A DNA stretch of 6,866 nucleotides, taken from the NCBI GenBank assembly GCA_007134175.1, contig SLLF01000114.1:1-6866 (forward strand), read 5' to 3'. Positions 1-5,504 of the stretch are shown piece after piece. The stretch comes from Kiritimatiellia bacterium (GTDB lineage Bacteria; Verrucomicrobiota; Kiritimatiellia; SLAD01). Within the stretch, counting starts at the first letter, position 1, and each line of letters starts with the position of its first letter. A model generated the notes under the pieces. It was not told the origin of the DNA. It worked only from the letters and a program-made list of their open reading frames with translations, and ran no database searches. The position numbers and the translations under genes are program-made.

Positions 1-423
1 GATTCCGCCGCCATCCGCCATCTGCGGCTGCGCGTAACGCGCGACCGTGGCGAGCGAGACGGCGCTGATGTGAAAGCCGTTCTTTAGATCCTCGATCGCA
101 TCGGTATGGAATTCAGGTCCGAGGCAGGTCTTCGGGTTGGCGTAGGCAATGGAGTGGGTCACGCCGGCCACCGGGCCTATTCCCTCGAACAATGCCTTGA
201 CCTCGTCCTCCTTGGTTACATCGCAGTAGCGTACTTCCAGCCGGTCCTTGTCTTCCTGGGGCCATTTTTTGTTGCGGTCGAAGAAGATCTTCTTCATCCG
301 TTCGTTTTGCACGGTATAGATCACCCGGCCGCCCCACGCCTCAACGGCCTGTCCGATGGCATACGCTATCGAATCGCAGTCCAGCAACCCCATCACAACA
401 TATGTTTTATCCTTTTCGATCAT
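1..423 (-). CDS. fabI: Enoyl-[acyl-carrier-protein] reductase, FabI type (partial, N-terminal 141 residues)
   Basis: This is the N-terminal half of a FabI-like short-chain dehydrogenase, which uses NAD(P)H to reduce the enoyl-ACP double bond in the last step of each fatty-acid elongation cycle in the cytoplasm. The start ATG (423-421) is preceded by AGGAGA at 436-431 with 7 nt spacing; an ATG 8 nt upstream runs into a stop after three codons. Visible family features are the FabI-type nucleotide loop G12-LLDCD-SIA20, the CDVT segment at 67-70 before an acidic helix, HSIAYAN at 90-96, where FabI has HSIxFAP or similar, and ISAVSL at 119-124 followed by a Gly-rich turn. The Tyr and Lys catalytic residues lie beyond the window edge and cannot be checked. 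The spacing loop at residues 48-62 is rich in Lys and Asp. It is transcribed away from waaA. Assignment to FabI rather than another SDR rests on the SIA and HSIAYAN motifs. Confidence 0.85.
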   Translation of the reverse strand, partial: MIEKDKTYVVMGLLDCDSIAYAIGQAVEAWGGRVIYTVQNERMKKIFFDRNKKWPQEDKDRLEVRYCDVTKEDEVKALFEGIGPVAGVTHSIAYANPKTCLGPEFHTDAIEDLKNGFHISAVSLATVARYAQPQMADGGGI

Positions 424-499
424 CGTTGCATCTCCTTTTTTTGAGAAGCCAGCTTGCAGGAATGAGCCGGCAAAAGCAATGCTGGATGTCGCGAGGCTT

Positions 500-516
500 G
501 CACCGCGGGCCGGTGC
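500..516. other. Small hairpin upstream of waaA
   Basis: GCACCG (500-505) and CGGTGC (511-516) form a 6-bp GC-rich stem with a 5-nt loop, 17 nt upstream of the chosen waaA start. It may lie in the leader RNA or, if translation begins earlier, inside the coding region. It has no U-tract, so it is not called a terminator. Confidence 0.3.
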
Positions 517-533
517 GCCGCATACTGCCCGGC

Positions 534-1835
534 ATGATGTGGTTTTTCTATAACGTCTTATTCGGGGTGGGGTTTGCCCTTTTGTTGCCGCGGTTTCTCT
601 GGCGCATGTGGCGGCGTGGCGGCTACCGTCAACATTTTGGCCAGCGGTTGGCCCGCTACGATGCGGCCACCCGCGCGGCCTTGGCGGACCCGACCCCGGC
701 GGTCTGGATTCATGCGGTCAGCGTGGGGGAGCTCTACGTGGCATTACGGTTGATGGACGCCTGGCGCTGCGGGGGGGGGGCGGCAGTGCGGTTTGTCGTG
801 ACGACCACGACATCGACCGCCCACCGTATTGCCCGCCAGCGGTTGACGGCGCCCGATTGCCTGCTCTACTTTCCCGTCGATTTTCCGGTCATCATGCGGC
901 GCGCTTTTCGTATTATCCGTCCCGCAGCGGTTTGTTTGGTGGAATGTGAGTTGTGGCCGAATCTGATCCGCTGCTGCGCGGAACGGTCGTGTCCGTTGGC
1001 GCTGGTGAACGGGCGGATTTCGCCCAATTCCTTCGCCGGTTACCGGCTACTGCGATCGTGCACGCGACGCTTATTGCCGTGTTTTGCCTGGTGCGGGGTA
1101 CAGAGTGAAAGTGATCGGCAACGCCTGGTCCATCTCGGGGCGCACCCTGAGCGGACGGTGGTTACCGGGAGCGTGAAGTACGAGGTTGAACCGCGTGATC
1201 CGGCGGCGGAGGAGCGGGTAGGGGCCTGGTTGGCCGTAGCCGGCTTCGGTCCGGAAACCAGCATGGTGTTGGGGGGATCGACGTGGGCAGGCGAAGAATT
1301 GGTCCTGGCACGGTGGTATCAGCAGGAACAGCGAAAACGATCAGACCTACGTCTGGTTCTCGTGCCGCGCCATGCGGAACGGGCCAATGAGGTGCAAGCG
1401 GAGCTGCAGCGTTTGGGTTTGCAGGTGGCGCGCCGCAGCCAGTGGGACGTTTGGCCCGCCGGTCAGCAGGCAGATGTGTTGTTGATCGATACCACGGGGG
1501 AGCTGCGTCACTTCTATGCGCATGCTGATCTAATATTTGTCGGCAAAAGCCTGACCCAGCATGGGGGCCAGAACATGATCGAGCCGGCCGCCTACGGCAA
1601 GCCCGTAATTGTTGGACCCAACATGGAAAATTTTGCGCTGTCAATGGAGGAGTTCAAGGCTGTTAATGCCATTGTCCAAGTGTCGTCGGCCATGGAATTG
1701 GAACGTGTGCTATCGGAATGGATTGCTGATCCCGGGCGCCGGGAGGCCTTGGGCGCGCGCGCCGCGCAGCACGTAGCACGCAAGGCGGGGGCCATACAGG
1801 CCACCTTGGACCAGGTATGGCCGTTGCTCGATTGA
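534..1835 (+). CDS. waaA: 3-deoxy-D-manno-octulosonic acid (Kdo) transferase WaaA/KdtA
   Basis: WaaA transfers Kdo from CMP-Kdo to the lipid A precursor at the inner face of the cytoplasmic membrane, the first step of LPS core assembly. The 433-residue product matches the usual length of about 425. Residues 1-25 form a hydrophobic segment followed by Arg-rich sequence, typical of the membrane anchor. The SVGE motif (Glu66) corresponds to the catalytic glutamate known from the Aquifex enzyme. VECELWPN (about 136-143), GRISPNS, VTGSVKYE, VPRH (277-280) and HGGQNMIEP (343-351) are all conserved family blocks of this GT-B fold transferase. The start is uncertain: no Shine-Dalgarno sequence precedes the ATG pair at 534/537, and the frame stays open upstream to 402, with in-frame starts at 462, 486 and 513 (GTG). 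I chose 534 because the hydrophobic N-terminus then starts as in relatives. A ten-G run lies in codons near residue 80. The next gene starts 69 bp downstream on the same strand. Confidence 0.93.
   Translation: MMWFFYNVLFGVGFALLLPRFLWRMWRRGGYRQHFGQRLARYDAATRAALADPTPAVWIHAVSVGELYVALRLMDAWRCGGGAAVRFVVTTTTSTAHRIARQRLTAPDCLLYFPVDFPVIMRRAFRIIRPAAVCLVECELWPNLIRCCAERSCPLALVNGRISPNSFAGYRLLRSCTRRLLPCFAWCGVQSESDRQRLVHLGAHPERTVVTGSVKYEVEPRDPAAEERVGAWLAVAGFGPETSMVLGGSTWAGEELVLARWYQQEQRKRSDLRLVLVPRHAERANEVQAELQRLGLQVARRSQWDVWPAGQQADVLLIDTTGELRHFYAHADLIFVGKSLTQHGGQNMIEPAAYGKPVIVGPNMENFALSMEEFKAVNAIVQVSSAMELERVLSEWIADPGRREALGARAAQHVARKAGAIQATLDQVWPLLD
771..780 (+). repeat. Homopolymeric G10 tract inside waaA
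   Basis: Ten consecutive G lie within the waaA reading frame and encode part of a Cys-Gly-Gly-Gly-Ala-Ala stretch between the catalytic SVGE helix and the TTTTSTA strand. A gain or loss of one base would shift the frame and truncate the protein early. In the sequence as given the gene is in frame. Confidence 0.9.
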
Positions 1836-1904
1836 CTTTTGATTGTGTTGGGCCGCTGCCGCTGGCATAGTCGCCCGCTACGGAAAAAGGAGATAAAGAC
1901 GCAT

Positions 1905-3134
1905 ATGGATTGGCAATCGTTATTTGCAGAACGGATTGGCGGTACGTCGTTTGGGCGGGATACGGCCATCTATAAATTTGAGAAGATCAAGCGGGCCAAG
2001 GCGGCAGCGCGCGCGGCGCGACCGACGGTCGATATCCTTGATTTCGGGGTGGGGGAACCCGACCAGATGGCTCCGGCCGCGATCCGGGAAGCCCTGAAGG
2101 TGGCCGTCGACGATCCGGCCAACCGCGGTTACGCGGATAACGGGATACCCGCTTTTCAGGAGGCGGCGGCGCGCTACATGGCTGATTTCTTTGGCGTTGA
2201 CGGGCTGGATCCTGCGACAGAGATCAACCACTGCATCGGTGCCAAGCCTGCGCTGGCGATGTTGCCGCTGGCCTTCATAAATCCGGGCGATCTGTTGATT
2301 TCAACAGTGCCCGGATATCCGGTGCTGGGTACCCATACGGCTTACATCGGTGGCGAGGTGTTTTCTCTGCCGCTGGAACGGGAGAACGATTTCCTCCCGG
2401 ATCTTACGGCCATTCCTGCTGCTGTTGCCGAACGCGCCAAACTGTTTTACGTGAACTACCCCAACAATCCTACCGGGGCGGCACCGACCGTCGAATTTTT
2501 TGACGAGCTGATTGCGTTTGCCCGGAAACACCAGCTGTTGATTGTGCAGGATGCCGCTTACGCCACGCTGGTATACGACCGGCCGCGTTGCTCGATTTTG
2601 AGCCGGCCCGGCGGCAAGCAATGTGCATTGGAAATACATTCGATGAGCAAGAGCTACAACATGACCGGTTGGCGGTTGGGCTTCGTGGCCGGCGCCGCGC
2701 CGCTGGTCAAGGCCTTCGCCACCATCAAGGACAACGTCGATTCAGGCCAGTTCAAGGCGATCCAGCACGCCGCCTGCGCCGGCATTGCCGACCTCGAGCT
2801 GGCCGAATCGATTCGCGCCCATTATCAGCGGCGTCTGACGCGAATGGTGGAGGTGTTGCAGTCTGTAGGTTTTGATGCGCAACTGCCCGGTGGAACCTTT
2901 TTCCTTTATGTGCCGGCCCCGACCGGAGCGGATGGCGTTCGCTTTGCCAATGCTGAGGAAGCCTCCCAGTATTTGATCAAGGAAGCGTCGGTATCCACGG
3001 TTCCGTGGGACGAGGCCGGTGCGTTTCTCCGTTTTTCCGCCACGTTCGAATCGGAGAGTGACGCGGATGACGAACGGGTGCTGACCCGTTTGCAGGAACG
3101 ACTGGAGCGTTGTCGCTTACAGTTTGGACAGTGA
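1905..3134 (+). CDS. dapL: PLP-dependent aminotransferase, LL-diaminopimelate aminotransferase (DapL) type
   Basis: This is a class I/II (fold-type I) aminotransferase of 409 residues. In the DapL pathway the enzyme converts tetrahydrodipicolinate to LL-diaminopimelate with glutamate as amino donor, for lysine and peptidoglycan. The start at 1905 is supported by AAGGAGA at 1887-1893. Visible motifs are GVGEPD (48-53), YADNG (76-80), NYPNNPTG (184-191), the PLP-ring Asp216 with Tyr219, the Schiff-base Lys249 in SMSKSYNMTGWRLGF, and Arg376 in FLRFSATFE, which should bind the substrate carboxylate. The DNVDSGQF segment (276-283) after the lysine resembles DapL of the Moorella/methanogen type more than aspartate aminotransferases, which is why I prefer DapL. 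A general aspartate-type aminotransferase remains possible. It lies between waaA and a lipoprotein gene on the same strand, and all three could share a transcript. Confidence 0.8.
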   Translation: MDWQSLFAERIGGTSFGRDTAIYKFEKIKRAKAAARAARPTVDILDFGVGEPDQMAPAAIREALKVAVDDPANRGYADNGIPAFQEAAARYMADFFGVDGLDPATEINHCIGAKPALAMLPLAFINPGDLLISTVPGYPVLGTHTAYIGGEVFSLPLERENDFLPDLTAIPAAVAERAKLFYVNYPNNPTGAAPTVEFFDELIAFARKHQLLIVQDAAYATLVYDRPRCSILSRPGGKQCALEIHSMSKSYNMTGWRLGFVAGAAPLVKAFATIKDNVDSGQFKAIQHAACAGIADLELAESIRAHYQRRLTRMVEVLQSVGFDAQLPGGTFFLYVPAPTGADGVRFANAEEASQYLIKEASVSTVPWDEAGAFLRFSATFESESDADDERVLTRLQERLERCRLQFGQ

Positions 3135-3185
3135 AACCGGTGCTTGCAAGTATTTTGCCAGCGCCTCGGGAACAAAACAATGCAG

Positions 3186-3201
3186 AGCGCCGATGGGCGC
3201 T
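3186..3201. other. Short hairpin between dapL and the lipoprotein gene
   Basis: AGCGCC (3186-3191) and GGCGCT (3196-3201) form a 6-bp stem with a GATG loop. It ends 4 nt before the GGAG ribosome-binding site of the next gene. It lacks a U-run, so it may influence translation or mRNA processing rather than end transcription. Confidence 0.35.
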
Positions 3202-3215
3202 TTATGGAGTGTGAC

Positions 3216-4058
3216 ATGAAAAAGAGATGGTTGGTCGTCAATGGTTGGATGATGGGATTATGCCTGCTGGTGACGGGCTGCATGGAAAGCGTTACCGTGG
3301 TGCAAGTGCGCAAGGATGGCAGTGGCGCGCTTCATATCCGCGACTTTATTTCCGACCAGGCGCTGGGCATGATGCAGGGATTCGAGGAGATGGCCGCCCT
3401 GGCTGATGCGGAGGGACAATCGGCAGAGGTACCGGGTTGGGATCAATTGACCCCGTTGCAGCAGAACATGCTGTCGACCCGGGTCAACGAGTTCGGCGCC
3501 CAGGCGCGTCTGGTTTCGGTGGAGGCCGTGACCAACGAAAAAGGGTGGAAGGGGTATCGGGCGCGGCTGGCGTTCGACGATATTAATGCCCTCAATCTGG
3601 CGACGGCCTTGGAAGACGACGCCGGTCCGGCGTACCAACTGGCGTTTACCCCGGGTGATGTAGCGGAATTGCGCATCATGCCGCAAACGGGGGCGGCTGA
3701 GGACGTGCCGGACACGTTGGATCTCGAAACGGCAGAAGCCGAGCTGGGCGGAATGATGGAAGGGATGAATGAGGCGATGCTGGACATGTTTCGCCCCATG
3801 TTTGCCGGTATGCGAATGAGTCTGTTCGTTGAGGTGGAGGGGGAGATCGTGGAAACGAACGCCGCCCACCAATCTGCGGCGCGACCGAATCGGATCGCCC
3901 TGTTGGATGTGGACTTCGACCAGGTCCTGTCTCACCCTGAAGCCTTGGCGCACATGGCCAACAATCAAGCCGGGGGCTTGAAGGAACTGCAAGCCCTGGG
4001 CATCACGGGTGTATTAGCGGAAGATCCGGACCAGACCGTTACGATAAAATTTCAGTAG
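3216..4058 (+). CDS. Predicted lipoprotein of unknown function
   Basis: The product is 280 residues long. A Lys/Arg start, a hydrophobic core and the lipobox V19-T-G-C22 give a clear signal-peptidase II site, so the mature protein of 259 residues should carry a lipid on Cys22 and sit in the periplasm or on the outer membrane. The start at 3216 is chosen because GGAG at 3206-3209 precedes it by 6 nt and the signal peptide then begins normally; upstream in-frame ATGs would spoil it. After the cysteine comes a beta-strand-like stretch with a V-K/R-KDGSG turn, a pattern I have seen in small lipoproteins of PVC-type bacteria, followed by Met- and Ala-rich, acidic helical sequence (for example around residues 175-200). 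I recognise no enzymatic motif. It is the last gene of the plus-strand series and converges with the 74-residue gene. Confidence 0.85.
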   Translation: MKKRWLVVNGWMMGLCLLVTGCMESVTVVQVRKDGSGALHIRDFISDQALGMMQGFEEMAALADAEGQSAEVPGWDQLTPLQQNMLSTRVNEFGAQARLVSVEAVTNEKGWKGYRARLAFDDINALNLATALEDDAGPAYQLAFTPGDVAELRIMPQTGAAEDVPDTLDLETAEAELGGMMEGMNEAMLDMFRPMFAGMRMSLFVEVEGEIVETNAAHQSAARPNRIALLDVDFDQVLSHPEALAHMANNQAGGLKELQALGITGVLAEDPDQTVTIKFQ

Positions 4059-4064
4059 GATTCG

Positions 4065-4289
4065 CTACCGCGTATTGGGCGGGGATTTGAGCAGTCGGTC
4101 AATGACCACAAACGCCAGGGCGGCCCTTTCGTTGCGGGAATAGGTGGATTCCAGCCTATCCAGTTCCCCTTGCAGGCGGGGTCCGGTGGTGGGATCGCCG
4201 AACACCAGCTCGTGGGCCGTCGTGATTTGCTGCTGGTTAAAACAGTAGACCGACGGGCCGCCGGTTAGGTCTATTGGTTCCAATGCCAT
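4065..4289 (-). CDS. Small hypothetical protein (74 aa) directly after the Fe-S carrier gene
   Basis: This is an unrecognised 74-residue protein. Its ATG lies 6 nt after the stop codon of the upstream A-type carrier gene. The stretch before the ATG is a C-run without a Shine-Dalgarno sequence, so translation probably depends on coupling to the upstream gene. The N-terminal 20 residues are hydrophobic/polar with one Cys (residue 16). The rest looks amphipathic-helical, with a Glu/Arg-rich part (about 43-55) and an AALAFVVIDRLL helix near the C-terminus. There is no signal peptide, no membrane span and no Cys-pair metal motif. Its stop codon is 6 bp from that of the convergent lipoprotein gene. 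The position suggests co-expression with Fe-S assembly, but no function can be assigned. It could be a chance open frame, although its composition and tight spacing argue for a real gene. Confidence 0.6.
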   Translation of the reverse strand: MALEPIDLTGGPSVYCFNQQQITTAHELVFGDPTTGPRLQGELDRLESTYSRNERAALAFVVIDRLLKSPPNTR

Positions 4290-4295
4290 GGGGGG

Positions 4296-4616
4296 TTAAA
4301 CGGCAAAACTGGAACCACAGCCGCAGGATTTGACTGCAACCGGACTCAGAAAGCGAAAACCGGATCGGATGAGATCGTCCGAATAATCGATTTTCAGCCC
4401 ATCCATGAACATGGAAATGCCGGCCGTGGCCACAATCCGAACAGCGCCCTCGGCATAGAGCGTCTCGTCATCGTCTTTAGATTGATCATCGATAGCGGCC
4501 TTGTACGTCATGCCTGAACAACCGCCCGGCACGACATCGATGCGAAGAAAGCGGCCCGCTCCCAGCCCCAATTTCAGCAGCTGCTCATGCGCCTTTGGTG
4601 TGATTTCAATTGCCAT
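4296..4616 (-). CDS. A-type iron-sulfur cluster carrier protein (IscA/ErpA/SufA, HesB-like)
   Basis: Members of this family receive [2Fe-2S] or [4Fe-4S] clusters from a scaffold such as IscU or SufB and pass them to target enzymes in the cytoplasm. The 106-residue length is typical. The three ligand cysteines are present: Cys33 in GGCSGMTY, and Cys98 and Cys100 in the C-terminal SCGCGSSF signature. The usual NPNA before the signature is replaced by SPVAV (91-95), a small departure from the canonical family. The start ATG (4616-4614) has AAGGGAG at 4629-4623 with 6 nt spacing. A strong promoter lies about 75-100 bp upstream, and an insertion element lies just beyond that. The subfamily cannot be decided from this sequence alone, so no symbol is given. 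A 74-residue gene follows after 6 nt. Confidence 0.93.
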   Translation of the reverse strand: MAIEITPKAHEQLLKLGLGAGRFLRIDVVPGGCSGMTYKAAIDDQSKDDDETLYAEGAVRIVATAGISMFMDGLKIDYSDDLIRSGFRFLSPVAVKSCGCGSSFAV

Positions 4617-4688
4617 ATTTTTCTCCCTTGAAAGCGAAACGTGTAACCATCATATACCGGTCACGCATAAAGTGTGTATATCGTTATC

Positions 4689-4717
4689 AGGATATCCCTT
4701 AGTCGCAGGGATGTCAA
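4689..4717 (-). promoter_or_regulatory. Sigma70-type promoter of the Fe-S carrier gene
   Basis: Read on the minus strand, a consensus -35 box TTGACA (4717-4712) is followed by 17 bp and a -10 box TATCCT (4694-4689), four of six matches to TATAAT. Transcription would start near 4682 and give a leader of about 65 nt before the carrier-protein ATG. The mobile-element boundary at 4732 is 14 bp upstream of the -35 box, so the promoter itself is intact. Confidence 0.7.
4694..4712. promoter_or_regulatory. Dyad inside the promoter spacer, possible operator
   Basis: ATCCCT (4694-4699) and AGGGAT (4707-4712) form a 6-bp inverted repeat with a 7-bp centre. It fills exactly the space between the -35 and -10 boxes and touches both. 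A repressor bound there would block RNA polymerase. Fe-S genes are often controlled by IscR/Rrf2 regulators, but the match to known IscR boxes is only partial, so no regulator is named. Confidence 0.45.
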
Positions 4718-4726
4718 GCGGCTGAT

Positions 4727-4731
4727 CCAGC
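4727..4731. repeat. Left target-site duplication (CCAGC) of the IS1380-like element
   Basis: CCAGC at 4727-4731 is repeated exactly at 5466-5470, immediately outside the two perfect terminal inverted repeats. Five base pairs is a known duplication length of IS1380-family elements such as ISEcp1. Confidence 0.75.
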
Positions 4732-4750
4732 CCCTAATCCGTAAATAAGG
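4732..4750 (+). repeat. Left terminal inverted repeat of the IS1380-like element
   Basis: This 19-bp sequence starts with CCCT and is exactly complementary to 5447-5465. IS1380-family ends commonly begin with CC. Confidence 0.85.
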
Positions 4751-4772
4751 TCCTGGGCGGGGGGGGGCGGTT

Positions 4773-4844
4773 GACGATAACGGGCGATAGCGGATCACGA
4801 GTAGAATGCGTGTAATCGTCCACCGTTATCGTCGTACGCTATCG
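4773..4844. repeat. Subterminal interleaved inverted repeats in the left end of the element
   Basis: GACGATAACGG (4773-4783) is complementary to CCGTTATCGTC (4823-4833), and CGATAGCG (4785-4792) is complementary to CGCTATCG (4837-4844). The two pairs interlock (A-B-A'-B') rather than nest, and A and B resemble each other. This is compatible with several copies of a protein-binding site, for instance for transposase, near the element end, or with an RNA pseudoknot. No protein-coding explanation is visible here. Confidence 0.55.
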
Positions 4845-4890
4845 TTGACCGAATATCCGCGGGAAGGTCGTGTGTCGGGGCGGTGGGTGC

Positions 4891-5163
4891 TTAAGCTAGC
4901 GCCCGGGCAAGATCACGCTCATAGCCGCAGTGCACATCGCGAGCACGTTGGCTTTGCGCGCCCATGCGCATGGACATCCGGCGCGAATGCGAGATCACGC
5001 GTCCGGCGACCTGAAGCAGGCGCATGCGGAAGGTGTGCGGTCGCGCCCTGATGAAGTCCGGCAGTCCTATCTTGGCCATCGCCACCTTCAGGTTGAAGGC
5101 CAGCACATTGAACCGATACCAGGCGGCATTGGCGGATTCGACTGGCTCGGTCTCGTTTCTTTG
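4891..5163 (-). pseudogene. C-terminal remnant of an IS1380-family transposase
   Basis: Read leftwards from 5163 to the TAA at 4893-4891, the frame gives about 90 residues and is closed upstream by TGA at 5166-5164. It contains the recognisable C-terminal end of IS1380/IS4-group DDE transposases: an ANAAWYRFNVLAFNLK helix, the Arg-rich segment RARPHTFRMRLL, and an AGRVISHSRR stretch. No DDE catalytic residues remain, since the region to the right is non-coding or in other frames until the element end. A GTG at 5106 could serve as a start for 71 residues, but no ribosome-binding site is evident. I regard it as a decayed fragment, not a functional gene. Confidence 0.75.
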
Positions 5164-5206
5164 TCATAATAGTCGCTATTGAATACAGACCGCGCAAGAT
5201 CAACCC

Positions 5207-5216
5207 TTTTCTTCAC
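5207..5216. repeat. Left 10-bp target duplication of the nested palindromic element
   Basis: TTTTCTTCAC at 5207-5216 recurs exactly at 5359-5368, on either side of the 142-bp palindromic segment. A 10-bp duplication is in the range produced by IS4-family transposases. Confidence 0.75.
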
Positions 5217-5358
5217 CAGCCATTCTCATTATGGCCTCCGGTTCTCGCTCACGGCTCAGCGGGACGCTTCGCCCTACCTTATTTCCAAGGAAATTTTCAG
5301 GGGCGACAGGTAGGGCGAACCCTCCGGGTGAGCCGCAGAGGCCAAAATGAGAATGCTG
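5217..5358. mobile_element. Nested palindromic MITE-like element (142 bp)
   Basis: The segment begins CAG and ends CTG. Its two halves are imperfect complements: CATTCTCATTATGGCCTC (5221-5238) pairs with 5338-5355 at 17 of 18 positions, and further pairs include CGGCTCA with TGAGCCG and TCGCCCTACCT with AGGTAGGGCGA. The centre holds ATTTCC-AA-GGAAAT. The outermost CAGC and its partner are offset by one extra base on the left. No protein is encoded. Exact 10-bp direct repeats flank it, which marks it as an insertion into the outer element. Short hairpin elements with a GGTAGGGCGA core appear as dispersed intergenic repeats in some PVC-type genomes; that link is from memory. Confidence 0.75.
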
Positions 5359-5368
5359 TTTTCTTCAC
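5359..5368. repeat. Right 10-bp target duplication of the nested palindromic element
   Basis: Exact copy of 5207-5216 (TTTTCTTCAC). Removing 5217-5368 restores one continuous stretch of the outer element. Confidence 0.75.
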
Positions 5369-5446
5369 TTTATGGGTATTTTATCGCATCTCCCGAAAAT
5401 CGCGCAGTTTCGTAGTAAAAACCCGATCTCCCGGCGAAAAGGGCTC

Positions 5447-5465
5447 CCTTATTTACGGATTAGGG
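5447..5465 (-). repeat. Right terminal inverted repeat of the IS1380-like element
   Basis: Exact complement of 4732-4750. It marks the transposase-proximal (5') end of the element. Confidence 0.85.
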
Positions 5466-5489
5466 CCAGCGGCGGAGAATCGCCGCTGG
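5466..5489. other. Strong hairpin at the insertion site; possible former terminator
   Basis: CCAGCGGCG (5466-5474) and CGCCGCTGG (5481-5489) form a perfect 9-bp stem with a 6-nt loop. The first five bases are also the right target duplication, so the outer element inserted inside the left arm of this hairpin and the duplication rebuilt the stem. On the plus strand it is followed by GTTT only, so termination would be weak. Confidence 0.55.
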
Positions 5490-5504
5490 GTTTCAGGTTG
5501 AAAT

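Larger units (their letters stand above)
4732..5465 (-). mobile_element. Internally deleted IS1380-like insertion element (734 bp)
   Basis: The element is bounded by perfect 19-bp inverted repeats, CCCTAATCCGTAAATAAGG at 4732-4750 and its complement at 5447-5465, with 5-bp direct repeats CCAGC outside. It is oriented so that the transposase reads leftwards. Only the C-terminal part of the transposase remains (4891-5163). The catalytic DDE domain is gone, so it cannot move by itself but could be moved in trans. IS1380 members are usually about 1.5-2 kb. The copy contains a nested 142-bp palindromic insertion (5217-5358); without this and its duplicated site the copy would be 582 bp. A G9 run lies at 4759-4767. 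It sits just upstream of the Fe-S carrier promoter. Confidence 0.85.

Noticed and set aside
402..533. Upstream extension of the waaA frame (up to 44 more residues)
   Set aside because: The extension is Arg- and Cys-rich, lies before the hydrophobic N-terminus normal for WaaA and has no good ribosome-binding site. The shorter form fits the family length, although the start is not proven.
4919..5203. Open frame of 94 residues in the minus strand across the transposase remnant
   Set aside because: It overlaps the frame that holds the recognisable transposase C-terminus, has no family motif and begins at a TTG. It is an out-of-frame shadow.
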